NCBI GenBank assembly: GCA_013416795.1
Contig: RQSC01001108.1
Coordinates: 1 to 17,272 of the forward strand
Origin: Prasinococcaceae sp. CCMP 1430
Taxonomy: Eukaryota > Prasinodermophyta > Palmophyllophyceae > Prasinococcales > Prasinococcaceae
Direction: 5' to 3'
DNA: 17,272 nucleotides
The notes below the pieces were generated by a model, which was not told the DNA's origin, ran no database searches, and saw only the letters and a program-made list of their open reading frames with translations. Positions 7,625-17,180 of the stretch are shown here, piece after piece. Each line of letters starts with the position of its first letter. The first letter of the stretch is position 1. A program made the translations under genes and the position numbers.

Positions 7625-10351
7625 TCAACTTGACGCGGACGCGACGTCAATCGCGGGCTTGGCGACCGCCACGCGCGCGAGGCCCGCCTCGAGCGCTTCC
7701 AGCCTCGTGCCGAGCCCCCTGAGCAACCCCTCGACGCGCGCGAGGCCCTTTGCGTGCGCGCGGTCGCGGTCGCGTTCACGCGCGTCATGCGGCACGCACG
7801 ACACCCGCGAGCTCGGTTCGCCCGAGGCTGACGGCGCAACGGCGGCGCCCCTCTCACATTGCTGTGCCCCACAACGAATCGTGATTGGGTGCGTCTCTGG
7901 CTCGAACGTGTCGTCGCCCACGCGTTCGCCGGTGATCGCCTTGAGCTCGTCATCAGCAAAGAGCCTGAGCACGTTCTCGCCGCCGGCAGCGAGCGTCTTG
8001 AGCACCCCATCGCCCATGCCGCCAAGGTAAACGCTTCGACGGCGGCGGAAGTCGCGCCCGTCGTCAAAGGACTCGCGGTAGCCGCCCGTGGAGCTGTCAG
8101 TGCCGTCGGAATGTCGCCACCCGAGGGTGTCCGCGTCGCCGGCGTCGAGGACGTTGGGGTCTGCAGCATTGCCGTTGGCGCCAACGGTAGCGTCTTCGAA
8201 CTCGTGCTCGCGCTCGAGGGCCGCTTGCGCGGCGTTGATGCGCTTAACGGCCACCTGTACGAAGACGTTGACTTCATGGGGATAGTCGGTCTTGAGTGCG
8301 CGGAAGTCATCGCGGTCGAGGTAGAAAAGCTCTGAGTAGATTCGCGCACGCACCGACGTCGTACGCCGCTTAGAGCGCAGCAGCGTGGCCTCGCCGAAGT
8401 GCTCGCCGGCGCCTAGAAGGATGGCTCCCAGCGCCGCGTTGGTGCCGCGCTGGTCGTCCTCGAGCACCACCTCGAGCGCACCGAACTTGATGAAGTAGGT
8501 GTGATGACCCACCTCGCCCTTCTTGACGACGTAGTCGCCCGAGAGACAAACCTGCGGTTGCAGGCGCAGCAGCAGACTCTCCATGAAAAACTCGTTCTCG
8601 CCGAGGTACGGGCTGGCGTGCTTGAGGTTGGCAACGAATGTCTTGTGCACGTCGCGCATGATGTCGCGCCGTACAGTGGACGGAAAATCGGCGAGCATCT
8701 CGCGCATGTGGAATCCGTGCGTCTGGAGGTAGATGCGGTCAGCGTAGCGAAGGATGCGCTCCTGCACGCCCTCGGACACCTCGTGCAGCGCGCAGAATTC
8801 CTTGAGGTGGTTGATTCGGTCTTGATAGCGGGCTTGGGCCATGTCAAAGCTCTGAATGAGCACGGCGACGTTGCCAAAGATGGAGGCGTAGATAATAGCG
8901 CCCATGAGCATCACCATCACCGTGAAGACACGCTCTGTGTTGGTGGCCGGGGAGATGTCGCCATAGCCCACCGTGGTGAGTGTCACCAGCGACCAGTACA
9001 GGCTGGTGATGTATTGCGTGAGCACCGAGGCGTCCGGGCGAATCAGCACGGTATCGCCGTTTGCCGTCTGCGCCTCGACGAGGTGCTCTTCGGAAATGTA
9101 CCACTCGGGGTGATCTTTGCGGTCCACGCAGTGCGCCACGTGGTCGACCTCGTAGGGCTGCGCCCGCTCGTTGTCCGGGTGGAATGCGTACTCGCCGGTG
9201 AGCTCGTCGAGGTAGCCCTCCGAACGGACCGTCTGGCACAGGTCGGCGTCTACCAGCCACACCGACCCCGTCCAGACGTTTCCCTCTTCCTGGTAGCGCC
9301 CCAGGAAGAACCACGCGCATGCTATCCAGTGCGAGAAGAGGAAGAAGCCGAAGAGCAGCTTGATGACGCGCAGGAAGTTCGCGGTCGTGAACATGTCGAG
9401 CCGCTTCATGAGACGGCTCACGCGCAGCAGCCGCGGCAGCTTAATGAGCTGCAGCAGGTTAAGCTGCACGTTGGCCTTGGAGGCCTTGACAATCAGCTCA
9501 AAAGGGATGAGCGCGAGGAGGTCGATTGGGAAGAAGCCGCGCAGGTACCGCTTCCGGATGACGGGCAGCTCCAGCACCTCCACGCCGTGCGAGTCCATGA
9601 AGGACGTGTAGAAGCACATGACGGTGTCCGCCAGGAAGAGGACGTCCACCAGGTAGTCAACGGTCTCCAGCAAGTGGTTGGGCGTGCGCTGGAAGGCAAA
9701 CTCCCATGGCACGACAATGGCGCTGTACAGGATAAGCACGATGATGCCCCAGTCCCACGCGTTCTTCCAGTCAGCGTCGCAGCGGATCACGCGCGGCGGC
9801 GCCGAGCCCACCACGAGCTCCCCCAGCACGGCCGCAGACGCCCTGGGCGCGCGCGCGCGGGCGACCGTGAGCGCGTGTGCGCGAACGTGTCCGTGTGCAG
9901 TGTGTGCATAGACCAGTCAGCACAAAAGCGTGCACTCCCGCGCGTGGCCGCGCGAGGCGAGCACGCCCGTGTAGACGTGCGTGTGTGTGCGCGCGCGTGT
10001 GCACGAGCACGACGCGCGGAGCGCACGCACGGCCGGGGCTCGCGAACTCGCGGTGCGTGCCCTGCCGGCGCCCGCGCACCTCCGCGACGACCGGGGCGAG
10101 CCCTCCTGTGGTGTTGAGGCGCCGCTAGAGGACGCGATCCCTGCCGGCCCTGTGTACTTTCCATCGCGCCGCTTGATCGTGCGCGCCACTTCAAGCCGGC
10201 GCTCCAGGGGGCGCGTGTCGGCGCCGTCCTCGCCCGCGCGCGCGTTGGCGTCGGCGTCATCATCGGGGTCGGTGCCGGAGCCGCGCCGCGACAGCGTCGC
10301 CGCGGCGGACACCAGCTTCGACACTTTGCGCCATGACTTGCGCGACGACAT
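7625..10351 (-). CDS. Voltage-gated K+ channel with cyclic-nucleotide-binding domain (HCN/EAG/plant-Shaker superfamily)
   Basis: Two exons: 10351-10080 (CGGAG|GTGCGC) and 9842-7625 (GCCCAG|GGC), joined in phase 2, 829 aa. The start MSSRKSWRKVSK gives a basic, Ser-rich N-terminus of ~110 residues. S1 is near 120-141, S2 150-172, S3 193-209, S4 215-240 (IKLPRLLRVSRLMKRLD, with Arg/Lys about every third residue) and S5 247-272. A long acidic turret follows (~275-363), then the pore with TLTTVGYGD (K+ filter TVGYGD at 381-386), S6 (394-417), a C-linker and a CNBD (~500-620). The phosphate-binding cassette FGEATLLRSKRRTTSVRA keeps FGE and the RRT..VRA arginines seen in ligand-binding HCN domains, so cAMP or cGMP binding is likely. 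The tail has Asp/Gly-rich and Arg-rich low complexity and ends in a possible helix (VEGLLRGLGTRLEALEAGL). It should be a plasma- or organelle-membrane K+ channel; gating polarity cannot be read from sequence. Confidence 0.9.
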
Positions 10352-10860
10352 CGGCGCGAGCGCGAGCGCGTGCGCGGCGCGCCGTGTGCCGCTCCGCGCA
10401 CGCTGCTGGGCGCGGCCGCGCTCCTGCGCGCGCACATACGTGTACGCGCGCACGCAGGCAAGCGTGCAGCCAGGCACGCCTACACACACACACGCACGCA
10501 CGCAAATTCACACACGCACACACACAGGATGCACACACGCTGACACACGCTCGTGCACGTGCGCTCCTCCTCCCACCAGCACCCCTCCCCCCTCGTGGCG
10601 ACCGCACGCGCGCGCACGCAGCGCGCGCCGTGCCCCCCCGCGCCCGCGCGCGCGTGCACGAAGGGGCACGCACGCCCGTGGGTACATGTGACCCTATTAC
10701 TAATTCACGTTCGATTTTCGAGCGGTCCATATTTTCGGAACTCCGTCGAATCGCGACGTGCCCATCGCGAGCATTCGAACACCCCTCCCAGAATTGCGGG
10801 AAGCGCCCCAATTCGCGCGCGCGCGGCAGAAAATTGCGGGGGGGGGATTTGGATTTTCCC
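10352..10860. promoter_or_regulatory. 509-bp divergent promoter region between the K+ channel and lipin genes
   Basis: The channel starts at 10351 (-) and lipin at 10861 (+), so both promoters must lie here unless upstream exons are missed. The left part is CA/GC-rich (10480-10552, mostly CACACG and CACG units) and may include a 5' UTR intron of the channel gene. The right part is an AT-rich island (about 10690-10860) ending directly at CCCATGG of lipin. The island holds ATTTTCG twice (10714-10720, 10731-10737) and a repeated motif CAGAA(AA)TTGCGGG (10789-10800 and 10827-10840). Confidence 0.5.
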
Positions 10861-11010
10861 ATGGTATCGCGGGAGGATGCGCGAGCATCTCGCGGGGGGA
10901 TCTCATCCGCGCGCGCGCGCTGCGGGCGGTGGGGGGCGCCACGGGGGGGCCGCAGAGGCGCCTTGTGTGGTGTGGTGGTGTGTGTGGGAGGGGGGTGGGG
11001 TGGGGGTGTG

Positions 11011-11049
<39 letters not shown>

Positions 11050-13647
11050 CAGCCCCTCCATTTTCATTTTGCGGGCGATCCGCCCTCCGCCGCCGGCGCG
11101 GCGGAGCCCGCGGCGCTGCCCCCCGACCAGGGCTCGGCCGCGAACAGTGCCAATGGCAGCCCGCGGCAGCAGTCCGAGGGTGGCAATGATGAAAGCGGTG
11201 GCGAAAGCGGTGCCCCCGCGGGCGTCGCGCGCACGGGGTCTTCGCTTTCGCCCTCGCCCTCGCCGTCGCCCTCGCTCCAGCTCTCCCCAGCGAAACTGGG
11301 CTCGAGCAGCGGCTACGTCGGCTCCTCGCTCTACCGCATGTTCGACACGAACTTCGGCGGGGCGCTCGGCGGCGCGGTCGACATTGTCGCGGTGCGACAG
11401 CGTGACGGCTCCGTGCGCACGACGCCCTTCTACGTGCGCTTCGGGAAGTTCCAGGGAGTGCTCAAGAGCCGCGAGCGCATCGTGCACGTCGACGTGAACG
11501 GCGAGCGCAGCGGCGTCGAGATGGCAATCTCGAACTCCGGTGAGGCGTACTTCGTCGACGACGAGCCCACGGGCGCGGGCGCGGCCATCGGCGGCGACGA
11601 CGAGGCGCAGTCCGCGGAGAGCACGCCGTCAGGCACGCCGGCCCCGCCCAGCGCCGCCGAGCAGCGAACGACGCGCAGGGGGCAGCGCCGCTCGAGCGGG
11701 CGCAGGTCGCTGCCGACGGTTTTTTCCTCGGAGGCGCTGCAAATGCCCCCGCACCCAGCACACCTCGATGCAGGCGCCGCTGCGAAACTCCAAGCTGTCG
11801 ACGAGCTAGGCTTTGATCGGGCAGGCAGCGGCGCGTCGGGTAGCGACGCGGGCGTGTGCACGCGCCCGGACGACTCGATGGTGCCGTCGTGGGAGCGGCC
11901 CGGCGCGGGCCTCGCCGGGCGCAACCCGGACCGCACGGTGTCCATGTCCGAGGAGGTGCTCGCGCATGCGCTCGAGACAGGCGACGCTGCAGAGCAGCGC
12001 GTCGAGCGACAACGGCGGGACGCGCACATGGCCGCCCGAGCCTTGCTCGGCGAGGCAGACCCGCTGCCGGTCTCGCTGTGCGCTGCGGCGCTGCGGCACG
12101 GCGCACCGGCAGACCGCGCATTCGACGCCGCGCGCCTCAAACCCGAGGTAGTGGCCACCCTGGGTCGGCGCGCGCGTGAAAACCTGGTGTTCCGCACGCC
12201 GGAGGGCAATCTGGTGTCGTGGCCTGACGTGCAGGAGGCGGTGCTGCGCTCGCTTGTGGGTGCGGACGCCTTCGGGAATGCCACGCCCGAGGCCCTCGCA
12301 TCGCTGGATTCCGCGGCCGCCTCGGGCATCGAAGGCTCGGACCTGAGCGACACGGAGTCGCTCAGCGGCAGCTGGTACGGGGGCAGCGATTATGGGAGCA
12401 GGGCCGCGCGCGAGCGCACACGAATGTTTGATGCGCCGCCAGTGAACTTCAAAGACGACGAGGTCGCGGCGGCGCGGCCGGTGCGCTCCTTGTCAGTCGG
12501 ATCGGATGAGGACGCGCACCTCTACGGCGCCCTCGAAGAGGGCGCTGACTCGCAGGAGCCTTCCTCGCCAACGCGCACGTCGTGGTCGCTATGGCCTTTC
12601 TCACGCTCGCGCTCTACCGGCGCGGTGGACGGGTCGACCGCGCACAAGCCAGGGCACCCGTCGCCCGAGACGCCCGGCTCGCCGACCCAGTTGCGGCGCG
12701 AGCAGCGCCGCTCGCGCTACCGCCGCGGCCAGGAGCGCCTCTATCGCCCCACCCGCACGCAGATGGACGCAATAGCTGCGAAGCTCAAGGATGGGCACAA
12801 CCTCATCAAATTTACCTTCGACAGCAACCTCTGGGGCACGCAAGAGGTGGAGAGCAACATATATCTGTGGCACTGGGACTCGAAGCTGGTCATCACGGAC
12901 GTGGACGGCACCATCACGCGCTCTGACGTCCTTGGGCAGATCATGCCAGCCATTGGGCGCGACTGGTCGCAGCCCGACGTTACCAACCTGCTGAACAGCA
13001 TTGTCAGCAACGGCTACCGGCTGATCTACCTGTCGGCGCGCGCGCTCGTGCAAGCGAGCCGCACGCGCGCCTTCATCTCCGAGGTGCGCCAGGGGGGGCT
13101 ACAGCTCCCCGACGGCCCTGTGCTGCTCTCCCCTGACGGTCTCATGCCCGCACTTTACCGGGAGGTCATTCAGAAGCGCCCGCAGGACTTCAAAATTGCC
13201 TGCCTGGGTGATGTGCGCGACCTCTTCCCAGCCGAGTGGTTCCCCTTCTACGCGGGCTTTGGCAACAGGCCCACGGACGTGCTCGCTTACCGTGCGGTTG
13301 GCGTGCCTTCGGGGCGCTGCTTCACTATTAACCCCAGCGGCACCGTCTCGGTGTACACGGGCGGCGACGGGGATGACGACGACCGCGTTCACCGCGCCGC
13401 CACGGAGAAGGCCGCTGTGACCGCGACAAAGCGCGCGCAGGCCAAGCTGCTCGCGCTGGGGTCGTACGCGGGCATCGACGGGCTGTGCGATCAGGTATTC
13501 CCGCCGGTCGTTGAGGCCAGCGGCACGCGCTCCACTACCAGCGAGGCCGACGTGCCCACGGATGACCGCTTCGATTCGTTCGCCTACTGGCGCTCACCTA
13601 CCTCCGCCGCGCTGCTCTCGCCCGAGGACCTCGAGGCGCTCGGCTGA
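10861..13647 (+). CDS. Lipin / PAH-type phosphatidate phosphatase
   Basis: The frame from ATG 10861 to TGA 13645-13647 encodes 928 aa if unspliced. The N-LIP domain is at ~151-245: GYVGSSLYRMFDTNFGG, GAVDIVAVRQRDGS, FYVRFGKFQGVL, SGEAYFV. The conserved middle segment is near 401 (VSLCAAALRHG to LVSWPDVQEAV). A basic patch (RREQRRSRYRRG, ~611-622) precedes the C-LIP/LNS2 HAD phosphatase domain with DVDGTITRSD (catalytic Asp 680 and 682), YLSARA, and FYAGFGNRPTDV. The enzyme converts phosphatidate to diacylglycerol with Mg2+, controlling triacylglycerol and phospholipid synthesis; it moves from cytosol to ER membranes. Regions between the domains are low complexity and Ser-rich. The 5' structure is uncertain: the first 90 codons include a (TG)17 tract read as Cys-Val repeats, and N-LIP normally lies within a few residues of the start. 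An intron straight after the ATG (ATG|GTATCG) to an acceptor at 11052, 11130 or 11280 keeps the frame. Confidence 0.88.
11013..11047. repeat. (TG)17 microsatellite in the 5' part of the lipin gene
   Basis: About 35 nt of uninterrupted TG. If translated it gives alternating Val and Cys, which is unlikely as protein; it most probably lies in an intron or untranslated leader. Confidence 0.85.
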
Positions 13648-13650
13648 AAC

Positions 13651-13671
13651 TGTAAGGTTGTAACCCTGTAA
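13651..13671 (+). terminator. Triple TGTAA polyadenylation-type array after lipin
   Basis: TGTAA occurs at 13651-13655, 13659-13663 and 13667-13671, starting 4 nt after the lipin stop, each copy exactly 8 bp from the next. TGTAA is the green-algal poly(A) signal; three copies in phase are unusual. Confidence 0.5.
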
Positions 13672-13720
13672 CAGTGCGCGAGCTCGCGCGCTGGCGTCGG
13701 ATGCGCGGGTGCGCTCGGTG

Positions 13721-13757
13721 GGCGCATTGCGCGCGCACGCGCGCGCGCGCGTGCGCC
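13721..13757. repeat. Alternating CG tract bounded by an inverted repeat between convergent genes
   Basis: GGCGCA (13721-13726) and TGCGCC (13752-13757) are complementary and enclose a run of alternating C and G. It can form a strong hairpin or Z-DNA and lies between the stops of lipin (+) and the mTERF gene (-). A role in separating the two transcripts is only an inference. Confidence 0.5.
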
Positions 13758-13821
13758 ATCCCCCTCTGAGTCCCTGATTATGAATATTAGTGCGTCGCGC
13801 GTGGTGACTGCCGCAACGTGG

Positions 13822-15240
13822 CTATCGCATGCCCCAGAAGAGGCGCTCGTCGCGCCACTGCTTGAAGCCGGGGAAGGCGGCGGAGAACGTCGCGTCGGTG
13901 GCCGTTAGCGCGCGGCTCGCCGGCCACGTGGGGAGCACCGCCCCCACGCCCGCGCCCGCGGCGTCTGCGCCGCCCGCGGCCGCAGCCGCGCCTCCACCCA
14001 GGCCGCCTCCCCCCGGCACCCAGGTCGCGCCCCCCCCACCGCCGTCCGCGCTGCCCTCGCGCAGGCTCGCCATGTACACAAGCCGGTCCATGCGCGTCGC
14101 GCTGGCGCCGAGGAAGCGCCCCATCGACGCCGGCGAGTAGAGCTCCGGGTCGAGCAGCTCGGGGGCCTCAGCGAGCAGGCGCGCCGCCTTGCGCTCCAGC
14201 GTGGCCTTTAACGCGTGCGCGTGAGCAAGAGCGGCGCGGGCGCAGGTGCGGGCGCGGGCGCGATTGTCAGCGTGCGCGCCCCTCCGCTGCCCACGGCAGG
14301 CGCCTGTGCGCGTGCGCGCGTGCGCGCGCGTACCTCCGAGGTGGTCATGAGGCTGGCGGAGGAGCACGCCACCAGCCCCACCTCCTCCTCGTTGAGCGCC
14401 GGCAGCGCCCGCGCGAGCGCCTCGAAGCGCGCCACCACGCCGCGCGGCTGCATGAGCAGCACGGCGGGGCAGCGCTGCACGAGTAGCCCCACGCTGGTCG
14501 TGCGTGGCAGGTCGGTGGTGAGCGCCTCCAGGCGCCCCACCAGCGTGGCCGTTCGGCACGTCAGCAGCCGCGGCGCGCGCTCCACGATCTTGTCAACGTC
14601 CCAGCCGACCAGGAGCGACCGCAGCAGCTCCACGTTGGCGCCTACGCGCGCGGCGTACTCCGCTTCGACGCCCGCGCCGTCGCGTGCGCCGTGCGCGCCG
14701 TCCGCGGCCCGGGGGTTGAGGAAGAGCGCGGGCGGATTGCGCCGCAGCACTCGCGAGACGCACGCGCCGGGGAGCGTCGCGCGTAGCGCGCCCAGCCGCG
14801 CGCGTACTCGGCGCGGGCTGAGAAGCGCGGCGTTGCGCACGCCGCGCCGCCCGCCGCGCGACGAGGAGGACGGCCGAGCGTATCTACGCGGGTGCGCGCG
14901 CGCGTGCGTGTGTGAAGACAAGGTCAGAGCGCTCCCCATACGCGCGAGTGCATCCGCGCGCGCCCGTGCGCCGATCGCGCGCCAGCGCGCACCTGAGGAC
15001 CGCCTCGCGCGCCTCGCGCGTGAGGCCCATGCTATCTTGCTCCCATGCCGCGGACAGCTCCTCGAGAGCAACGTCCGCGGCCGCGTCCGCGTCCGCCTCC
15101 ACAGCGGTCGCTCCGACGCCGGAATTGCCCTCGCCGACACTGCCGCAGTCGGCGGCGGTGGGCGCTCGTGCTCGCGCTCGCACGCGCGCGCACACAGGCG
15201 CGCCCGTGCGCGCGGCCCGCGCGCGTGCACACAGCTGCAT
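13822..15240 (-). CDS. mTERF-family organelle nucleic-acid-binding protein
   Basis: Exons on the - strand: ~15240-14993 (CTCAG|GTGCGC), 14883-14334 (CGGAG|GTACGC) and 14205-13822 (TTAAAG|GCC), joined in phases 2 and 0, with introns of 109 and 128 nt. The helical mTERF repeats are clear: LGALRATLPGACVSRVLRRNPPALFLNP, then NVELLRSLLVGWDVDKIVERAPRLLT, VGLLVQRCPAVLLMQPRGVVARFEAL and VGLVACSSASLMTT, with the typical Pro-Leu-Leu turn. The last exon adds KAARLLAEAPELLDPE, then a Gly/Ala-rich linker and a short C-terminus ending FWGMR. mTERF proteins enter mitochondria or plastids and act in transcription, splicing or translation there. ATG 15240 gives an Arg/Ala-rich, acid-poor leader that fits a transit peptide, but this stretch also looks like intron sequence. 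An acceptor at 15140 and an upstream start such as ATG 15302 are possible. Confidence 0.8.
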
Positions 15241-15650
15241 CTCGCGCCTCTTGCGCCCTGATCCTTGCCGCCACCCCCCGCCGCCGCGGTGAAGCGCGCC
15301 ATGAACGACCCACCCCACGCGCGGGCTGGCGGCAGAGCGCGTGCCCGTGCGCGTGCCCGTGAGCGTGCGCGTGCGCGGCGCGTGCCCCCGCGCGCGGAGA
15401 TGCGAGGGTTTCGGGTTGCGGTTAGAACCTCACGTCTGCACATGTGATCAATTTGCACTCGTTCCCCGAAAATCCTGAATTCGGGTAATATACTGAAATA
15501 GGGTTCATTTTGAGTCTTCGTCGTACGCACACGCACACGCACGCGCACACGCACGAGCGCACGCGCTCACACACGCGCACGCGCGCGCGTGCGAAGGCAG
15601 TCACGCCGTGTGTATAGCAACCATTGTCAGGTATTACGCAATCTTCCGGC
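15241..15650. other. 410-bp intergenic region between the STN7-like and mTERF genes
   Basis: It contains the 3' UTR of the kinase gene, a CACACG/CACGCG tract (about 15526-15590), an AT-rich island (15405-15520) and a GC-rich leader towards the mTERF start. No separate gene is supported. No TGTAA is seen after the kinase stop. Confidence 0.5.
15405..15520 (-). promoter_or_regulatory. AT-rich promoter-like island of the mTERF gene
   Basis: A local drop in GC, about 165-280 bp before the proposed mTERF ATG. It holds GAATTC, AATATACTGAAATAGGG, ATGTGATCAATTTGCA and ATTTTCGG on the - strand (15473-15466), an 8-mer also present in the lipin promoter island. It also contains GGGTTTCGGGTTGCGGTTAG, which is telomere-like but degenerate. 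Confidence 0.4.
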
Positions 15651-17175
15651 CTACACGCTGGCGAGGGCGCCCGGCCGGAAGAACCTGTGCAGCAGCGCCT
15701 CGCTGGCGCTCTTGCGGCCGAAGCGGTTGGCCACGCCGCCGCGCAGCGCCACCATGCTGCACGCGAGCTCGAAGCCCGCGCCGCGGTTGGCGTCGAGCAG
15801 CGAGAAGTCGAACTTGGAGGAGCCGAAGCCGCCTGCGAGCGACGCGCGCGAGGGGTGAGGGAAGTTAGCGGGGCGAACGCGTCACCTGCGCGCAGGCGCT
15901 CGCACGCGCGCGCGTGACGGCACACGAACATACACACACGCAACCACGAGTGCGCGCGCGCACACACACGGGTCACTCACCGTCCCTCCACGCGGCGAGG
16001 TCGAGCTCCTGCGTGGCGATGGAGGCGTTGAACTGCCTGAGCGCCGCCGGCTGCCTCAGCCCCGGCACGGACATCTGCAGCAGCAGGATGCCGCACGAGT
16101 ACGTGTCGAAGAGGTGCGGCCTGTTGAAGAGCCACAGCGCGGGCGACAGCAGCGCTGCGACGGGCTCGGGCGGCGGCACGGGCGTCTCCTCGGGCAGCAC
16201 GTACGTCTCGGGCGGCGCGTACGCCGGGTCGAGGATGGCGCGGTCAGGCTCGAAGTTCTTGCCCACGCGCAGGTCCGTGGCGCCGCCCAGGTCGATCACC
16301 TTGAAGCGGCGCGCGCGCTCCGAGAGCACCAGGTTGGCGGGCTTGACGTCTGCGCGCAGAGACGCAAGAGCGCGCCGCGCGCGTGCGTTTTTGTGCGTGT
16401 GCGTGCGTGTGTGAGCGCGCGTCCACGCGTGCGCCGCGCGCAAGCAATCACGCACACACGCCACACAAACGTGTGTGTGTGTGTGTGCGCGCGCGCACAC
16501 ACACACACATGCAAACTTGCAAGTGGACGTGTTCGATCGCGCGCCCGCCCGCCGTCCGCGCGCACGACGCACCTCTGTGCACGATCCCCGTGGCGTGCAG
16601 CGTGGCGAGCGCGTCGAGCACCTGCGCGAGCACGGTGCGCACGACGCGCAGCGCGCGCTCCTCGTCGGATCCCGACTGCTCGCGCCCGAAGAGCGGCACC
16701 TCGAGGTTGTACGGCCAGTCAGGGGCGGTGAGGAAGGACTCGAGCGTGCGCTCGCCCTCGTACTCCCACACGAGCACCGTCGCGCCGCGCGCGAGCCCCC
16801 CCGCGCCGCTCTCGTCGCCCACCTCGAAGGCGCCCACGAAGGGCGCGCACACGCGCGAGAGCGACAAGGAGCGCCGCGCGCGGCGGTTCATCCACACCTC
16901 CGTGTCCGCTAGCTCGCGCGCCCCGAGCTTCGCCGTCAGGCCCTGCTTGATGATGACGCGCCTGTCGACGCAGGGGTCGTCCTCGGTGAGCCTCTGCGCG
17001 GCCCGGGACTGCTCGGTGGGGCTCTTGAGCTTCAGCCCGGTGTACACCGCGCCGAAGGAGCCCTGCCCGATGCGCTTCTGCAGCACCAGCGTGTCGGCGC
17101 GCACGCCGCCCAGCGCGCGCTCGCGGACGAAGTCGAGCGGCGAGCGCACGTACGCGTCCACGAAGCCGAGCGCGA
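15651..17175 (-). CDS. STN7/Stt7-like thylakoid serine/threonine protein kinase, 5' end outside window
   Basis: Exons on the - strand: 17175-16573 (CAGAG|GTGCGT), 16349-15981 (GACG|GTGAGT) and 15832-15651 (CGCAG|GC to TAG), all phase 1 joins; the incoming exon also ends in phase 1 beyond the edge. Visible protein ~384 aa. It starts within VDAYVRSPLDFVRERALGGV, then has the glycine loop IGQGSFGAVY, catalytic Lys in VIIKQ, HRDVKPANL across the first intron, and DLG in place of DFG (16293-16285). APPETYVLPEETP.PPPEP, DLFDTYSCGILLLQMSVP and a C-terminal helical part ending LLHRFFRPG follow. This order and wording match STN7/Stt7, which phosphorylates LHCII in state transitions and is controlled by plastoquinone and cytochrome b6f; STN8 is less similar. 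The transit peptide, transmembrane helix and redox cysteines would be in the missing N-terminus. The branch-like CTAAC at about 15864-15868 supports the last intron. Confidence 0.9.
16474..16509. repeat. Perfect 36-bp alternating purine-pyrimidine palindrome in an STN7-like intron
   Basis: GT repeats, then five GC units, then AC repeats form a perfect inverted repeat centred between 16491 and 16492. It sits in the intron 16572-16350 of the kinase gene. Such sequence can form Z-DNA, a cruciform, or an RNA hairpin. Confidence 0.9.
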
Positions 17176-17176
17176 C

Positions 17177-17180
<4 letters not shown>

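Noticed and set aside
8501-10117. A 538-codon open frame antisense to the K+ channel gene
   Set aside because: Its translation is biased and has no recognisable domain. It mirrors the high-GC codon pattern of the true channel gene on the other strand.
10480-10552. Repeated CACACG units considered as a CRISPR-like or tandem gene-regulatory array
   Set aside because: There are no distinct repeats and spacers, only degenerate CA/CG microsatellite like the intron sequence elsewhere in the window.
14208-15554. The mTERF frame read without splicing as one 448-codon protein
   Set aside because: The ends are Arg/Ala and Ala/Pro simple sequence from introns; splicing at 14884 and 14333 joins frames in phase and restores family-like sequence.
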